Below, in pieces: positions 37,793-45,905 of a stretch of DNA of 64,000 nt; positions within the stretch are counted from its first letter, which is position 1; the number at the start of each line of letters is the position of its first letter. A model generated the notes under the pieces. The model had not been told where the DNA came from. It ran no database searches and saw only the letters and a program-made list of their open reading frames with translations. A program made the translations under genes and the position numbers. Source of the stretch: Leifsonia shinshuensis (GTDB lineage: Bacteria; Actinomycetota; Actinomycetes; Actinomycetales; Microbacteriaceae); the NCBI RefSeq assembly GCF_022606355.1, contig NZ_JAHHZQ010000001.1:310001-374000 (forward strand), given 5' to 3'.

Positions 37793-38139
37793 CTCTCACT
37801 GCTCCCCTGTCGTTCCTGCTTCAGTTCCTGCACGTACGCGTCGAGTCGATCGAAGCTCTCGTTCCAGAACCGCTCGAAGCCGCCCGTCCACTCGTGCACC
37901 GCGCGGAGGCCGCCGGCGTCGAGTCCGTAGACACGTTGTTTGCCTTCTCGGCGATCGCGCACCAGTCCGACCTCCCGGAGCACCCGCAGATGCTTGGAGG
38001 CTCCCGGCTGCGGGAGGCCGAGCTCCAAGGCCAGTTGCGCCACCGGCCGCTCGCCCGTCCGCAGCAACGTCAGGATCTCCCGGCGCCGCGGTTCGGCGAT
38101 TGCGTTGAAGACGTCCGAAGTCGTCGCTGCTCGTGCCAT
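37789..38139 (-). CDS. ArsR-family helix-turn-helix regulator
   Basis: The 116-residue winged-helix protein reads FNAIAEPRRREILTLL, GERPVAQLALELGLPQPGASKHLRVLREVGLVRDRREGKQRVYGL, the ArsR/SmtB pattern. There is no Cys metal site, so it belongs to the non-metal subgroup found with SRPBCC genes. A TATGAT box lies 6 nt before the ATG and abuts a perfect palindrome, indicating autorepression of the operon. Confidence 0.92.
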   Translation of the reverse strand: MARAATTSDVFNAIAEPRRREILTLLRTGERPVAQLALELGLPQPGASKHLRVLREVGLVRDRREGKQRVYGLDAGGLRAVHEWTGGFERFWNESFDRLDAYVQELKQERQGSSER

Positions 38140-38145
38140 GCGACG

Positions 38146-38151
38146 ATCATA
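38146..38151 (-). promoter_or_regulatory. -10 box for the ArsR-SRPBCC-DHFR operon
   Basis: TATGAT on the minus strand, then 6 nt (CGTCGC), then ATG 38139. The ArsR operator touches its upstream edge. Confidence 0.55.
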
Positions 38152-38165
38152 TACCCATATGGGTA
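38152..38165. promoter_or_regulatory. ArsR operator-like palindrome
   Basis: TACCCATATGGGTA is a perfect 14-bp palindrome immediately upstream of the -10 box. ArsR repressors typically bind palindromes overlapping their own promoter. Confidence 0.7.
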
Positions 38166-38183
38166 GGTGTTGCTATCCCCCGC

Positions 38184-39557
38184 TCAGCCGGGACTTCGCC
38201 GCCGCAGCAGCCCCCACAGGATCAGCCCCGCCGTGACGACCAGACTGGCGAGACCGAACCACGCAGACCCGATCTGCAGGATGATCGGAACGCTCAACGC
38301 GGTCAGCACGCCCCCGCCCAGGATCGGCTCGTAGGTGAGCTGCTTGTAGCCGTATGCCCGTGCGGCGGCGGTCGTGCGCCCCGGATCCGCCATGTCGGCC
38401 AGGATGAAGCCGGTCGCGACGTTCCCCTGCGACTGGCCGTAGTCGGCGACGGCGTGCTCGAACCAGTCGACGTGATGGATGCGCGGGCCGAGCCACAGCA
38501 TCCCGACCACGCTCCACGCGAAGGCGATCACGGTCAGGATGATCAGGCTCGGGACGTTCGCACCGAGCGCCGCCAGTGACATCGTGCCGATGGCCGCGGC
38601 GATCAGGATGTCGAGGGCGAGAGTGGTGAAGTCGTTCACGGTGCGCCGTTCGACGAGCTCCTCCTTGCCCGTGGCCGTGAGGAGCAGCTGCACCACGAAG
38701 CCGCCGATGACCGTGAACGGGAACAGCGGGAAGTCGTCGAAGAGATCGGATCCGAGTGCGTTAGCGCCGAAGCGCAGCAGCTCGAGGATGAGGAGCCCGA
38801 GCGCGATGGCGAGCGCGATCGCCCCGAAGCTCCTGCTGATCGAGCCGAGGCCGATGTCGGGAGGATTCGTGTCGCCGCTGTTCGGGGCGACGAAGTGCTC
38901 GGCGTCGCGCGCGGGATGCACCCGTGCCGTCCTCGCGACGGGGATCCGCGGGCTGCGGATGGCGTAGTTGACGAGGATAGAGCCGCCGACGACGCCGGTG
39001 ATCATGCTGATGGTCGCCAGGCCCAGTCCGATGTCGACCACCTCGGGCGCGCCGGCGCTGTGCAGGATCTCCCCCATGCCGGCGATCGTGCCGTGACCTC
39101 CCGCGAACGACAGCTCCAGGATGGAGCCGGCCGCGTCCGGGAGCCCGAAGAACGGCTTGAGGACGAACGCGACCGCGAGCGCGCCGAGCGCGAACTGGCC
39201 GAACGAAAACACGCTGCCGAGGATGAAGTGCGGTGCCGACTCGCGCCAGAATGCGCGCACAGACGGGAGCCGCTTGCCGAGCATGACCCCCGCGAAGACG
39301 ACGTTGATCATCAGACCGGGGAGGCGCGAGAGCACCTCGGCGATCGGCGGCGGCATGATGCCGGAGGTCCCGGTGAGCGCGCCGAGGACCTGCGGTCCGA
39401 GCAGAAGAATGAGGAACCCGGCGATGACGCTCACCGGGATGTAGAGGGTGCGCAGGAACCCCGTGTACCGGCGGACGAGCGCTCCGACCAGCAGCGCGAT
39501 GCCGAGGAAGACGAACGACAGCGCCACCCACTGGGCGCCCGAGAAGTCAGCGTTCAC
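38184..39557 (-). CDS. Sodium/glutamate symporter-like (GltS/ESS family) transporter
   Basis: The 457-residue membrane protein has about twelve spans. Two family motifs recur in inverted positions: LSFAGGHGTIAGMG in the first half and DYGQSQGNVATGFILADMADPG in the second. GltS proteins import glutamate with sodium. GTG 39557 follows a GGGAGGG ribosome-binding site. The class II glutamine amidotransferase gene lies upstream on the same strand, 70 nt away, hinting at a glutamate/glutamine theme. Confidence 0.85.
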   Translation of the reverse strand: MNADFSGAQWVALSFVFLGIALLVGALVRRYTGFLRTLYIPVSVIAGFLILLLGPQVLGALTGTSGIMPPPIAEVLSRLPGLMINVVFAGVMLGKRLPSVRAFWRESAPHFILGSVFSFGQFALGALAVAFVLKPFFGLPDAAGSILELSFAGGHGTIAGMGEILHSAGAPEVVDIGLGLATISMITGVVGGSILVNYAIRSPRIPVARTARVHPARDAEHFVAPNSGDTNPPDIGLGSISRSFGAIALAIALGLLILELLRFGANALGSDLFDDFPLFPFTVIGGFVVQLLLTATGKEELVERRTVNDFTTLALDILIAAAIGTMSLAALGANVPSLIILTVIAFAWSVVGMLWLGPRIHHVDWFEHAVADYGQSQGNVATGFILADMADPGRTTAAARAYGYKQLTYEPILGGGVLTALSVPIILQIGSAWFGLASLVVTAGLILWGLLRRRSPG

Positions 39558-39627
39558 GGGCGACCCTCCCGATCACGCCGCACGGTCCCATCCGTCGCTC
39601 GCAGTCCTCTGCCTCAGTGGGTGGTCC

Positions 39628-40470
39628 TCAGTCGTCGGAGGCCAGGAACGCCTCGTGGTGGTAGCCGTCGTCGTTGAGGATGGCGACAGTGGACTCCTCC
39701 ACCTCGACGAAGGCGCCGGGGAGGTCGTTGAGAGGCTCGGACACCACCACTTTCGCTTTGTCGCCGAAGACGTCCAGCCGGGCGGCATCGGGATACATCT
39801 CCCGTAGCTCCGGGATGGCGACCGAATGGTACAGACTCCGGCTGCGGTGTGCCGTGGAGTAGCGGAACGCCCAGAGCGTCTCCCCGTCCGAGAGCGCGAG
39901 CGTGCCCTGCATCGGGAATCGGATGCCCTTCGCCTGGCCGACCTCCTCGACGCGCCGAACTGCCGCGCTCATCGCGGCGATGGGGTCGTCCTGCAGGCCC
40001 AGTGAGAGCGCGAGGTAGAAGAACACCTCCGAGTCCGTCGTCCCGTGGATCAGCGGGAACAGCGATTCGTCGATCGCGAACACCAGGTCGCGCTTCATCG
40101 CGGTAAAACCGTCGAGGAAGCCGTTGTGCATGAACATCCAGTTCTCATGACGGAACGGATGGCAGTTGGTCTGCTGGATCGGCGGGCCGCCGGCTGCGCG
40201 CACATGGCCGAAGAACAACGGGCTCGCGACCGAGTTCGTCAGCTCGCGCAGGTTCTCGTCGTGCCAGGCCGGCTCGATCGAGTGGAACAGGGCGGGAGTG
40301 CTCCCCTTCGTGGACCCCTCCGGATACCAGCCGAATCCGAAGCCGTCACCGTTCACGGTCTCCGCGCCCAGCGGCGAGTTCAGCGATTGGGCGACGAGCG
40401 AATGCTGTGCGTCCAGGATCAGGACGGCTGGCTTGAGGGCCTCCCCCGAGTATGCGAGCCATCGACACAT
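39628..40470 (-). CDS. Class II glutamine amidotransferase (EgtC/YafJ-like)
   Basis: ATG 40470 places the nucleophile at Cys2 (MCRWLAYSGEAL), as in the Ntn-type GATase_4 family; the initiator Met must be removed. The 280-residue protein also has VNGDGFGFGWYPEG, FFGHVRAAGGPPIQQTNCHPF and WMFMHNGFLDGF. It resembles EgtC of ergothioneine synthesis and YafJ-type proteins, but no egt genes are nearby, so the substrate is open. Confidence 0.9.
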   Translation of the reverse strand: MCRWLAYSGEALKPAVLILDAQHSLVAQSLNSPLGAETVNGDGFGFGWYPEGSTKGSTPALFHSIEPAWHDENLRELTNSVASPLFFGHVRAAGGPPIQQTNCHPFRHENWMFMHNGFLDGFTAMKRDLVFAIDESLFPLIHGTTDSEVFFYLALSLGLQDDPIAAMSAAVRRVEEVGQAKGIRFPMQGTLALSDGETLWAFRYSTAHRSRSLYHSVAIPELREMYPDAARLDVFGDKAKVVVSEPLNDLPGAFVEVEESTVAILNDDGYHHEAFLASDD

Positions 40471-40650
40471 GACGTCCACCTCTCCGGACCGATCGGCTCG
40501 ATCCGGGAGCACCATAACCCGCGGACCACTCCCCTGGGAATGGGCGGGTGCTGTCAGGCGCACAGGTTTTACTCAAAGTGATATGTCACACTTGTAGTGC
40601 GGAATACCCGTTCCGCTCCTCCCGCCACCGCATCGAAACGAGGCCCACCC

Positions 40651-41298
40651 GTGCTCCGATTCACGCCGTTCTCCCACACGCTCACCGCCACCGGACTGGT
40701 GCTCGGACTCGCCGCCACCTCCACCCTCACTGTGACGGTGACGCCGGCCGCGGCCGTCCCCGCCACCGTGTCCACGACGGCGGAGAGCCTCGCAGCTCAG
40801 GATCTCGTCGTGGGCGCGGACGGGGACGGCGCGGTGTTCGGCATCGCCCGTGACCAGTGGGGCGTACTCGTACCCCCGACGGTCGTCTGGCCGGTGCAGG
40901 GCGGCAGCGTCTCCGACGGCTTCGGCCACCGGGAGGCGCCGACCGAGGGCGCGTCGACCGATCACCAGGGTGTGGACTTCGCCGCGCGGCACGGAGAGCC
41001 GGTTCGCACGGCGGCCACCGGCGTCGTCAGCTCGGTGGTGTCGGAGGACCGCGGCGGCTGCGGTGTGAACATCGCGATCGACCACGTCGTGCGCGGACAG
41101 AACGTCACGACGGTCTACTGCCACCTCGCCGCGGGCTCGGTGCGGGTCGCACCCGGTCAGAGCGTCGTGGTCGGTGACACGATCGCCGCGGTCGGCAACA
41201 CCGGCACCTCCACGGGCGCACACCTGCACTTCGAGGTGCGCCCGAACGGCGGAGCGGCGATCGACCCGCTGTCCTGGCTCGGCGCGCTGGCGGCCTGA
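40651..41298 (+). CDS. M23 family metallopeptidase (LytM-like, secreted)
   Basis: GTG 40651 is preferred (GAGG upstream, good signal peptide), giving 215 residues; GTG 40597 is an alternative. The signal peptide (TATGLVLGLAATSTLTVTVT) ends near AAA. The peptidase domain has GHREAPTEGASTDHQGVDFAA (HxxxD zinc site), VYCHLAAG and GAHLHFEVRP (HxH). It cleaves peptidoglycan cross-links outside the cell. It is divergent from the amidotransferase gene. Confidence 0.93.
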   Translation: MLRFTPFSHTLTATGLVLGLAATSTLTVTVTPAAAVPATVSTTAESLAAQDLVVGADGDGAVFGIARDQWGVLVPPTVVWPVQGGSVSDGFGHREAPTEGASTDHQGVDFAARHGEPVRTAATGVVSSVVSEDRGGCGVNIAIDHVVRGQNVTTVYCHLAAGSVRVAPGQSVVVGDTIAAVGNTGTSTGAHLHFEVRPNGGAAIDPLSWLGALAA

Positions 41299-41313
41299 GC
41301 CCACTGAGCGATC

Positions 41314-41832
41314 TCAGCGCGGCGGCGCGAGCCGCTCACCGATGACCCCGTGCGTCGGGACGACGACCACGGGCCGCACCTGGTCGCGGGCGAGGTGGGC
41401 GGCGACCGAGCCGCCGAGCCACTCCTCGAGTGCAGGCTCGACACCCCGCCCCCGTGTTCCCACGACGAGGAGGCGGGCGTCGAGCTCGGCCCCGATCCGC
41501 GCGAGAGCCTTGCCGGGGTCGCCGGCGAGGATCCGCAACGTCCAGGCCGGCTGGGGCCGGCCTCCGGAGGGCGCGAGTGCCGTCGCGATGGCCGCGGCCA
41601 GCTCGCGCGCGATCCCCTCCTCGGCGGAGGCCACGTCGGCGGGATGCAGCGACGCCTCCTCGCGCACGTCGGCGCGATCCCACTCGGTGAGGTAGCTGTC
41701 CTCGGTGACATAGGCGCAGACCAGCGGCCGCTCGAGCGCGTCGGCCAGGCGCGCGGCCTCCAGCACCACGGCGACGCACTGGTCCGGATGGACGCCGACG
41801 ATCACGGCTCCTCGCGGCGCCTCAGCGGTCAT
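41314..41832 (-). CDS. Universal stress protein family
   Basis: The 172-residue UspA-like protein has the N-terminal strand AVIVGVHPDQCVAVVLEAARLA, and the ATP-type glycine loop appears as LLVVGTRGRGVEPALEEWLGGSVAAHLARDQVRPVVVVP. This is a variant of the GxxGxxxxxxxGS nucleotide site. It is paralogous to the gene at 42336, sharing the order IVGVH, CAYV and LLVVG. Role: stress response; details unknown. Confidence 0.9.
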   Translation of the reverse strand: MTAEAPRGAVIVGVHPDQCVAVVLEAARLADALERPLVCAYVTEDSYLTEWDRADVREEASLHPADVASAEEGIARELAAAIATALAPSGGRPQPAWTLRILAGDPGKALARIGAELDARLLVVGTRGRGVEPALEEWLGGSVAAHLARDQVRPVVVVPTHGVIGERLAPPR

Positions 41833-41862
41833 GATCTCACACGCGGCGGTCGATCCCGGGAC

Positions 41863-42285
41863 TCAGTCCGATGGCCCGGAGCCGGCGATGTTGACGAGCC
41901 ATTGCACGCCGTAGCGGTCGACCAGCATGCCGAAGCTGTCGCCCCACGGCGCTTTGGCGAGCGGCTCGAGGACGGTACCTCCGTCCACCAGCTTCTTGTA
42001 ATAACCCGAGAGCTGCGCCTCATCATCGCCGCTCAGCGAGACCGATATCTGCGAGCCCTCCTTCAACTCCATGTGCGCGGGCACATCGGCGGCCATGAGG
42101 GTGAAACCCGCGTCGGTCGTCAGCTGGGAGTGCATGATCAGGTCGGCGTCCGACGGGTCCTGGTTCATGCCGAACTCCGCGAACGTGCTCTGCTGGAGCG
42201 TGCCGCCGAAGACCGACTGGTAGAAGTCCATCGCCTCCCTGGCCTGTGTGCGGAAGTTGAGGTATGGATTGAGGATCGATGCCAT
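41863..42285 (-). CDS. VOC/PhnB-like (glyoxalase superfamily) protein
   Basis: The 140-residue protein reads LNPYLNFRTQAREAMDFYQSVFGG and ends GDSFGMLVDRYGVQWLVNI, the PhnB/YjdN (DUF1338-unrelated) VOC pattern. A ribosome-binding site AAGGAG precedes the ATG. Members bind small ligands or antibiotics; a metal-dependent activity is not evident. It lies between two universal stress genes. Confidence 0.9.
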   Translation of the reverse strand: MASILNPYLNFRTQAREAMDFYQSVFGGTLQQSTFAEFGMNQDPSDADLIMHSQLTTDAGFTLMAADVPAHMELKEGSQISVSLSGDDEAQLSGYYKKLVDGGTVLEPLAKAPWGDSFGMLVDRYGVQWLVNIAGSGPSD

Positions 42286-42335
42286 CGTGGGATCTCCTTC
42301 GTGCGGACCCGGAGCGCGCCCGCTTTCCCCACAGG

Positions 42336-42977
42336 CTACTCAGCGGCCGGCGTGATCGGGAGGGGCAGCGCCTCCTTCTGAGCCGCCACCGCCGCCGGTA
42401 GCTCGAGGAGGCCGCGGTCCAGCCCGCGATGATGGCCGGGGTCGGGCACGACGAGCAGTGGACGCAGCTGATCGTGCGCCAGCCGCGAGGAGACCGAGCC
42501 GCTCGTGATGTGATCGAGCACACGGTCGAACCCGCGCCTCCTCCCCCCGACCACGAGGAGCCGGGCCTCGGTCTCGTGGGCGAGTTCGGCGAGCTCGTCG
42601 GCGACATCGCCCGAGAGCACGCGGATGCTCCACGTCGGAGCCGCCTGGATGGCGTCCAACGCGGCGCGGATCGCGGCGATCAGCTCGGGCGCCAGGTCTT
42701 CCTCGGACGAGCCGTCCTCGAAGTCCACCGTCACTTCGAAATGCTCCGGCCGATCCCAGCCCGTCGACACGACGTCGGCCGCGACGTACGCGCAGACGAG
42801 GTCGCGGTCGAGCTCGACGGCGAGCCGGGCGGCGTGCAGGAGGACGTCGATCGGCTGGCCGAGATGGACGCCGACGATCACCGGCCCCGCGTCGGGAAGC
42901 GGCGGGTGCGAGCCGTGGGCCGTGGCGTTCGCCGGCGCGGCCGTGTCGGCCGGTTCGTCGGGACGGGGATGGGACAC
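42336..42977 (-). CDS. Universal stress protein family
   Basis: GTG 42977 has an AGGAGG ribosome-binding site and gives 213 residues. After a disordered 35-residue N-terminus come VIVGVHLGQPIDVLLHAARLA and RLLVVGGRRRGFDRVLDHI then GSVSSRLAHDQLRPLLVVP, the UspA layout. It is a paralogue of the gene at 41314 and is separated from it by the VOC gene. Confidence 0.88.
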   Translation of the reverse strand: MSHPRPDEPADTAAPANATAHGSHPPLPDAGPVIVGVHLGQPIDVLLHAARLAVELDRDLVCAYVAADVVSTGWDRPEHFEVTVDFEDGSSEEDLAPELIAAIRAALDAIQAAPTWSIRVLSGDVADELAELAHETEARLLVVGGRRRGFDRVLDHITSGSVSSRLAHDQLRPLLVVPDPGHHRGLDRGLLELPAAVAAQKEALPLPITPAAE

Positions 42978-43084
42978 AGCGTCCTCCTGGAGTGTGGCGG
43001 GCGTCGACGACGACGCCCGGGATCGATGCGGAAACACTAGACCGCCGTGGTCTCGGCGGCCGGGGCCGTTCTCGCGCCGTTGGC

Positions 43085-44152
43085 TCAGCGGCGATAGGCG
43101 TCCACGATCAAATCACCCCTGATCTCCCCCAGAGCCGACAGGAGGCGCTCGACGACCGCGTCCGTCACCCCGGACGCCGCCACGTCGTACGGCCCGAGGA
43201 GCGACAGCGGGCGGCAGCGCACGCGCACGACCTCCCACCCGACCGCGCGCAGCAGGCGGTCCTTGCGGCGGTCGGACGTCTCGCGGGGACCGACGTGCTC
43301 GAGCCCGTACCGGCCGATCGTGTCGTACTCCACGGCGACCCGCAGCTCCGGGATGACGATGTCCGGCCAGACCTCCAGCTGGTCGTGGAAGGGGCGGGCC
43401 ACCCGAACGGCAGTGCACTCGAGGTCGACGTCGAGCCTCTCGGCGATGCGCCGCCGGAGCTCCGGCTCTGCAGCCGACGCCGGCTTCGGCGCCCGCTCGC
43501 TCCGGAACGCCTCGCCGACGGCGACCAGGGCGGCCCCTCCGCGCGCGTTCCTGCAGACCGGGCAACGACGACCGCCGAGGATCCGCTCGACCGTGGCCGT
43601 GTAGGCCGGGTGTCCGTCAGGGCACTGCCACGAGAAGCGGGTGGCCGTTCCGTTCTCGCGCGAGAGCGCCACGCGCGAGCCCGGAGTCGCGAGCGCGACC
43701 AGTTGCTCGCGGCTCATCGCGGTGCGGTCCAGGCGACGGCACAGGTAGCAGCGGTCGTCGTCGGGATCGCTCTCGATGCGCCGCGGATCCCGCGCGTGCC
43801 CGCACGGATGCACGCCGTCGTCGGGCTGCGACCGGCGTATCCGCTTCGGCACCGCGAGCTCGGCGCACCACGGGCACCAGGCCGAGCGCCGCCGGGTCCC
43901 TCCCGGCCTCGATCGCTGCTCCTGCGGTGTGGCGATGAATCGATGCCCCGCATCGCACTCCCACTGCACGTAGACGTCGGCGGCGGGCGGGATCTGGCTG
44001 AGCACGACTCCGGCGTTCAGCTCGGGGTGGAACTGCCGCACCAGAGCGGGATAGCGCTGCCAGTCGACCCGATACGTCCCGACGGCGTAGGGAACCGCCA
44101 GCGCCTTGGACCACTGGCGGCGCGCCCACCACTGGGCGACGTTCTCGGTCAC
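43085..44152 (-). CDS. Zinc-ribbon protein with nuclease-like C-terminal domain
   Basis: The 355-residue protein has three zinc-ribbon-like units: WECDAGHRF with CPWCAEL (about 65-95), HPCGHARDP with CYLCRRL (about 115-140) and WQCPDGH with CPVCRNARGG (about 175-205). The C-terminal domain (230-355) reads PDIVIPELRVAVEYD, then RKDRLLRAVGWEVVRVR, which resembles the PD-(D/E)XK/Vsr-like nuclease core (D, E-x-D, and the final strand with Arg). It is a Probable-zinc-ribbon family member of unknown function; nucleic-acid cleavage is my inference. Confidence 0.8.
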   Translation of the reverse strand: MTENVAQWWARRQWSKALAVPYAVGTYRVDWQRYPALVRQFHPELNAGVVLSQIPPAADVYVQWECDAGHRFIATPQEQRSRPGGTRRRSAWCPWCAELAVPKRIRRSQPDDGVHPCGHARDPRRIESDPDDDRCYLCRRLDRTAMSREQLVALATPGSRVALSRENGTATRFSWQCPDGHPAYTATVERILGGRRCPVCRNARGGAALVAVGEAFRSERAPKPASAAEPELRRRIAERLDVDLECTAVRVARPFHDQLEVWPDIVIPELRVAVEYDTIGRYGLEHVGPRETSDRRKDRLLRAVGWEVVRVRCRPLSLLGPYDVAASGVTDAVVERLLSALGEIRGDLIVDAYRR

Positions 44153-44218
44153 TTCACCCCGCTCTTCACGCGCCCACTGTACGGTCGGCCGCCGACACGC
44201 TCCGGTGGCGGTGCGCGC

Positions 44219-44971
44219 TCAGAGCACGAACGGGACGAGCGCCCGGCGGTCCGCCGGGTAGTCGGGGAACGTCTCGCGATACCACCGGTGGTTGGCCATC
44301 GCCCGCGGCGCCAGGTTCGCGGTGGTGTACAGCGCGAAGGCGAGCCCGGCGACCGACCAGGTCGCGATCGCCCAGCCGAACCACTCGACGATCTCGCCGG
44401 AGTAGTTGGGGCTGGAGACGAAGCGGAAGCCGCCGCCCTGCGGGATCCGGTACCCGGTGCCGGTGCGCCGCAGCCTCCGCAGGATGCGGTCCGACCCGAC
44501 GTTGAGCGCGTACCCGGCAGCGAAGAGCGCGACTCCGATCCAGAAGCGCGGGTCGGCGAGCCAACTCACGGGATAGTCGCCGTACTCGGAGATCCACCGC
44601 GCGTTGACCCACGCGTTGAGCAGATTGAACAGGATGGCGAGCAGCATCACGATGACCGGCATCCGCGAGCGCGAGCGCAGCAGGAAGGGGTAGACGAACG
44701 CCCGCTGCACGTAGTGCGCCTGCCAGAGCATCAGGAAGAGCAGCGGGACGGGCTCGGCGCGGTGCGGGCCGAGGAGATAGAACAGAAGGAAGGCGATGCT
44801 CGCCGGCGACTCCATGACGATCCAGCCGACCCGGGCCGGCACCGTCGGCCCCCACCCGGAGCGCCCGTGGCGTCCACCGTACGGTGCGACGACGAACTGG
44901 AGGGCGACGAAGGTGACGGCGGCCAGGGCGAGCTCCGCGAAGACGAACCAGCGGTACGCACCCTCGGGCAT
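44219..44971 (-). CDS. Steroid 5-alpha-reductase-like integral membrane protein
   Basis: The 250-residue protein has several spans and the family landmarks GWIVMESPASIAFLLFYLL, WQAHYVQRAFVYPFLLR, LRRTGTGYRIPQGGGF and VSSPNYSGEIVEWFGWAIATWS. The last corresponds to the NADPH/steroid site of eukaryotic 3-oxo-5-alpha-steroid 4-dehydrogenases and of the related methyltransferases. The bacterial substrate is unknown. A TAGACT box lies 7 nt before the ATG. Confidence 0.88.
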   Translation of the reverse strand: MPEGAYRWFVFAELALAAVTFVALQFVVAPYGGRHGRSGWGPTVPARVGWIVMESPASIAFLLFYLLGPHRAEPVPLLFLMLWQAHYVQRAFVYPFLLRSRSRMPVIVMLLAILFNLLNAWVNARWISEYGDYPVSWLADPRFWIGVALFAAGYALNVGSDRILRRLRRTGTGYRIPQGGGFRFVSSPNYSGEIVEWFGWAIATWSVAGLAFALYTTANLAPRAMANHRWYRETFPDYPADRRALVPFVL

Positions 44972-44978
44972 GTGCGGG

Positions 44979-44984
44979 AGTCTA
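44979..44984 (-). promoter_or_regulatory. -10 box for leaderless steroid-reductase-like mRNA
   Basis: TAGACT on the minus strand, then 7 nt, then ATG 44971. Confidence 0.5.
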
Positions 44985-45033
44985 CTCAGGCGGGGCCCGT
45001 CTCAGGGCGACCCGCCGAGGATCCCGGACATGC

Positions 45034-45082
45034 GCTCGTGGAGTGGGCCCTGCCTCCCGCACTGTATCGAACCGACGACATC
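45034..45082 (-). repeat. Partial, degraded copy of the tRNA-Val 3' end
   Basis: Bases 45034-45054 repeat 45085-45105 exactly (21 nt, covering the acceptor 3' side and downstream bases). Bases 45067-45082 repeat 45110-45125 exactly (16 nt, T-arm and variable region). The middle differs (12 nt against 4 nt), so the T arm cannot fold. It does not form a tRNA; it looks like a duplicated or recombined tRNA end. Confidence 0.85.
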
Positions 45083-45094
45083 TGGCTCGTGGAG

Positions 45095-45167
45095 TGGGCC
45101 CTGCCGGGATCGAACCGACGACATCCACGGTGTAAACGTGGCGCTCTACCAGCTGAGCTAAAGGCCC
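45095..45167 (-). tRNA. tRNA-Val (anticodon TAC)
   Basis: The minus strand folds as a 73-nt tRNA: acceptor GGGCCTT/AGGGCCC with A73, D arm AGCTCAGCTGGTAGAGC, anticodon stem CCACG/CGTGG with loop TTTACAC (anticodon TAC), and T arm GTTCGATCC. CCA is not encoded. A partial copy of its 3' end lies immediately downstream. Confidence 0.95.
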
Positions 45168-45210
45168 GTGCGACCAACCCTAGCGGGTGAGCCGTGCGGA
45201 TGCGGGCGGG

Positions 45211-45681
45211 TCAGACGTGCGCGGGGAGCAATTCCAGTGCAGCGCGGTAGGCCTCGATCGAGCGGGCCTCGCCCGGTGCCGTGATGAACGACGCGCGGAT
45301 GATTCCCGATTCGTCGATGAGGAAGGTCGCGCGGTTGGCGAAGCCCTTCTCTGCGAGGAACACGCCGTACTCCTTGGCGGTCTCGCCGTGCGGCCAGAAG
45401 TCGGCGAGGAGGCTGAAGTCGTAGCCCTCCTGCTCGGCCCACGCGCGCAGCGTGTACTTGGAGTCGACCGAGATCGCGAGCAGCTCGACGCGGTGGTCCT
45501 GGAACATCGCGAGATTGTCGCGGAGGGCGCAGAGCTCGCCGGTGCACGTGCCGGAGAACGCCAGCGGGAAGAAGACGAGCGCGACGGCCTTCGTTCCGCG
45601 GAAGTCGCTCAGCCGGACCGATCGGCCGTGCTGATCGAGCAGCTCGAAGTCGGGTGCCTGGGTGTCGTTCTCCAGAGCCAT
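45211..45681 (-). CDS. Peroxiredoxin (AhpE/BCP-like)
   Basis: ATG 45681 follows a GGAAAGGA ribosome-binding site. The 156-residue protein has APDFELLDQHGRSVRLSDF and FFPLAFSGTCTGELC, placing the peroxidatic Cys at residue 46 with a second Cys at 51. The context FFPLAFxGxCxGEL resembles mycobacterial AhpE. It reduces hydroperoxides in the cytosol using a thiol partner. It is divergent from aceE. Confidence 0.93.
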   Translation of the reverse strand: MALENDTQAPDFELLDQHGRSVRLSDFRGTKAVALVFFPLAFSGTCTGELCALRDNLAMFQDHRVELLAISVDSKYTLRAWAEQEGYDFSLLADFWPHGETAKEYGVFLAEKGFANRATFLIDESGIIRASFITAPGEARSIEAYRAALELLPAHV

Positions 45682-45905
45682 GAGACGGTGTCCTTTCCGT
45701 GCGAGGGGGTCGGTTTCCGCCGCCGGCGCACGAGGACACAGCATAGACCCGGTCGCGGTGCGGTCCAACCGTCGCCGGCCTTCCGCGCGGTCACCGGGTG
45801 CCTCGACTTGCGGCTAGGCTGAGCGATGGTGCCCGCAATACGTCGTGACCCGACTAGCGGATGCGCGCCTTCCACGATCCGTCCGACACAAGAAAGAGGT
45901 CGAGG

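Noticed and set aside
45034-45082. A second tRNA gene next to tRNA-Val
   Set aside because: Only parts of the 3' half are present, and the T arm is disrupted by a 12-nt segment, so no cloverleaf forms.
42992-45190. A 732-codon plus-strand open frame across several genes
   Set aside because: It crosses the zinc-ribbon gene, the steroid-reductase-like gene and a tRNA antisense to all of them, so it is a shadow.
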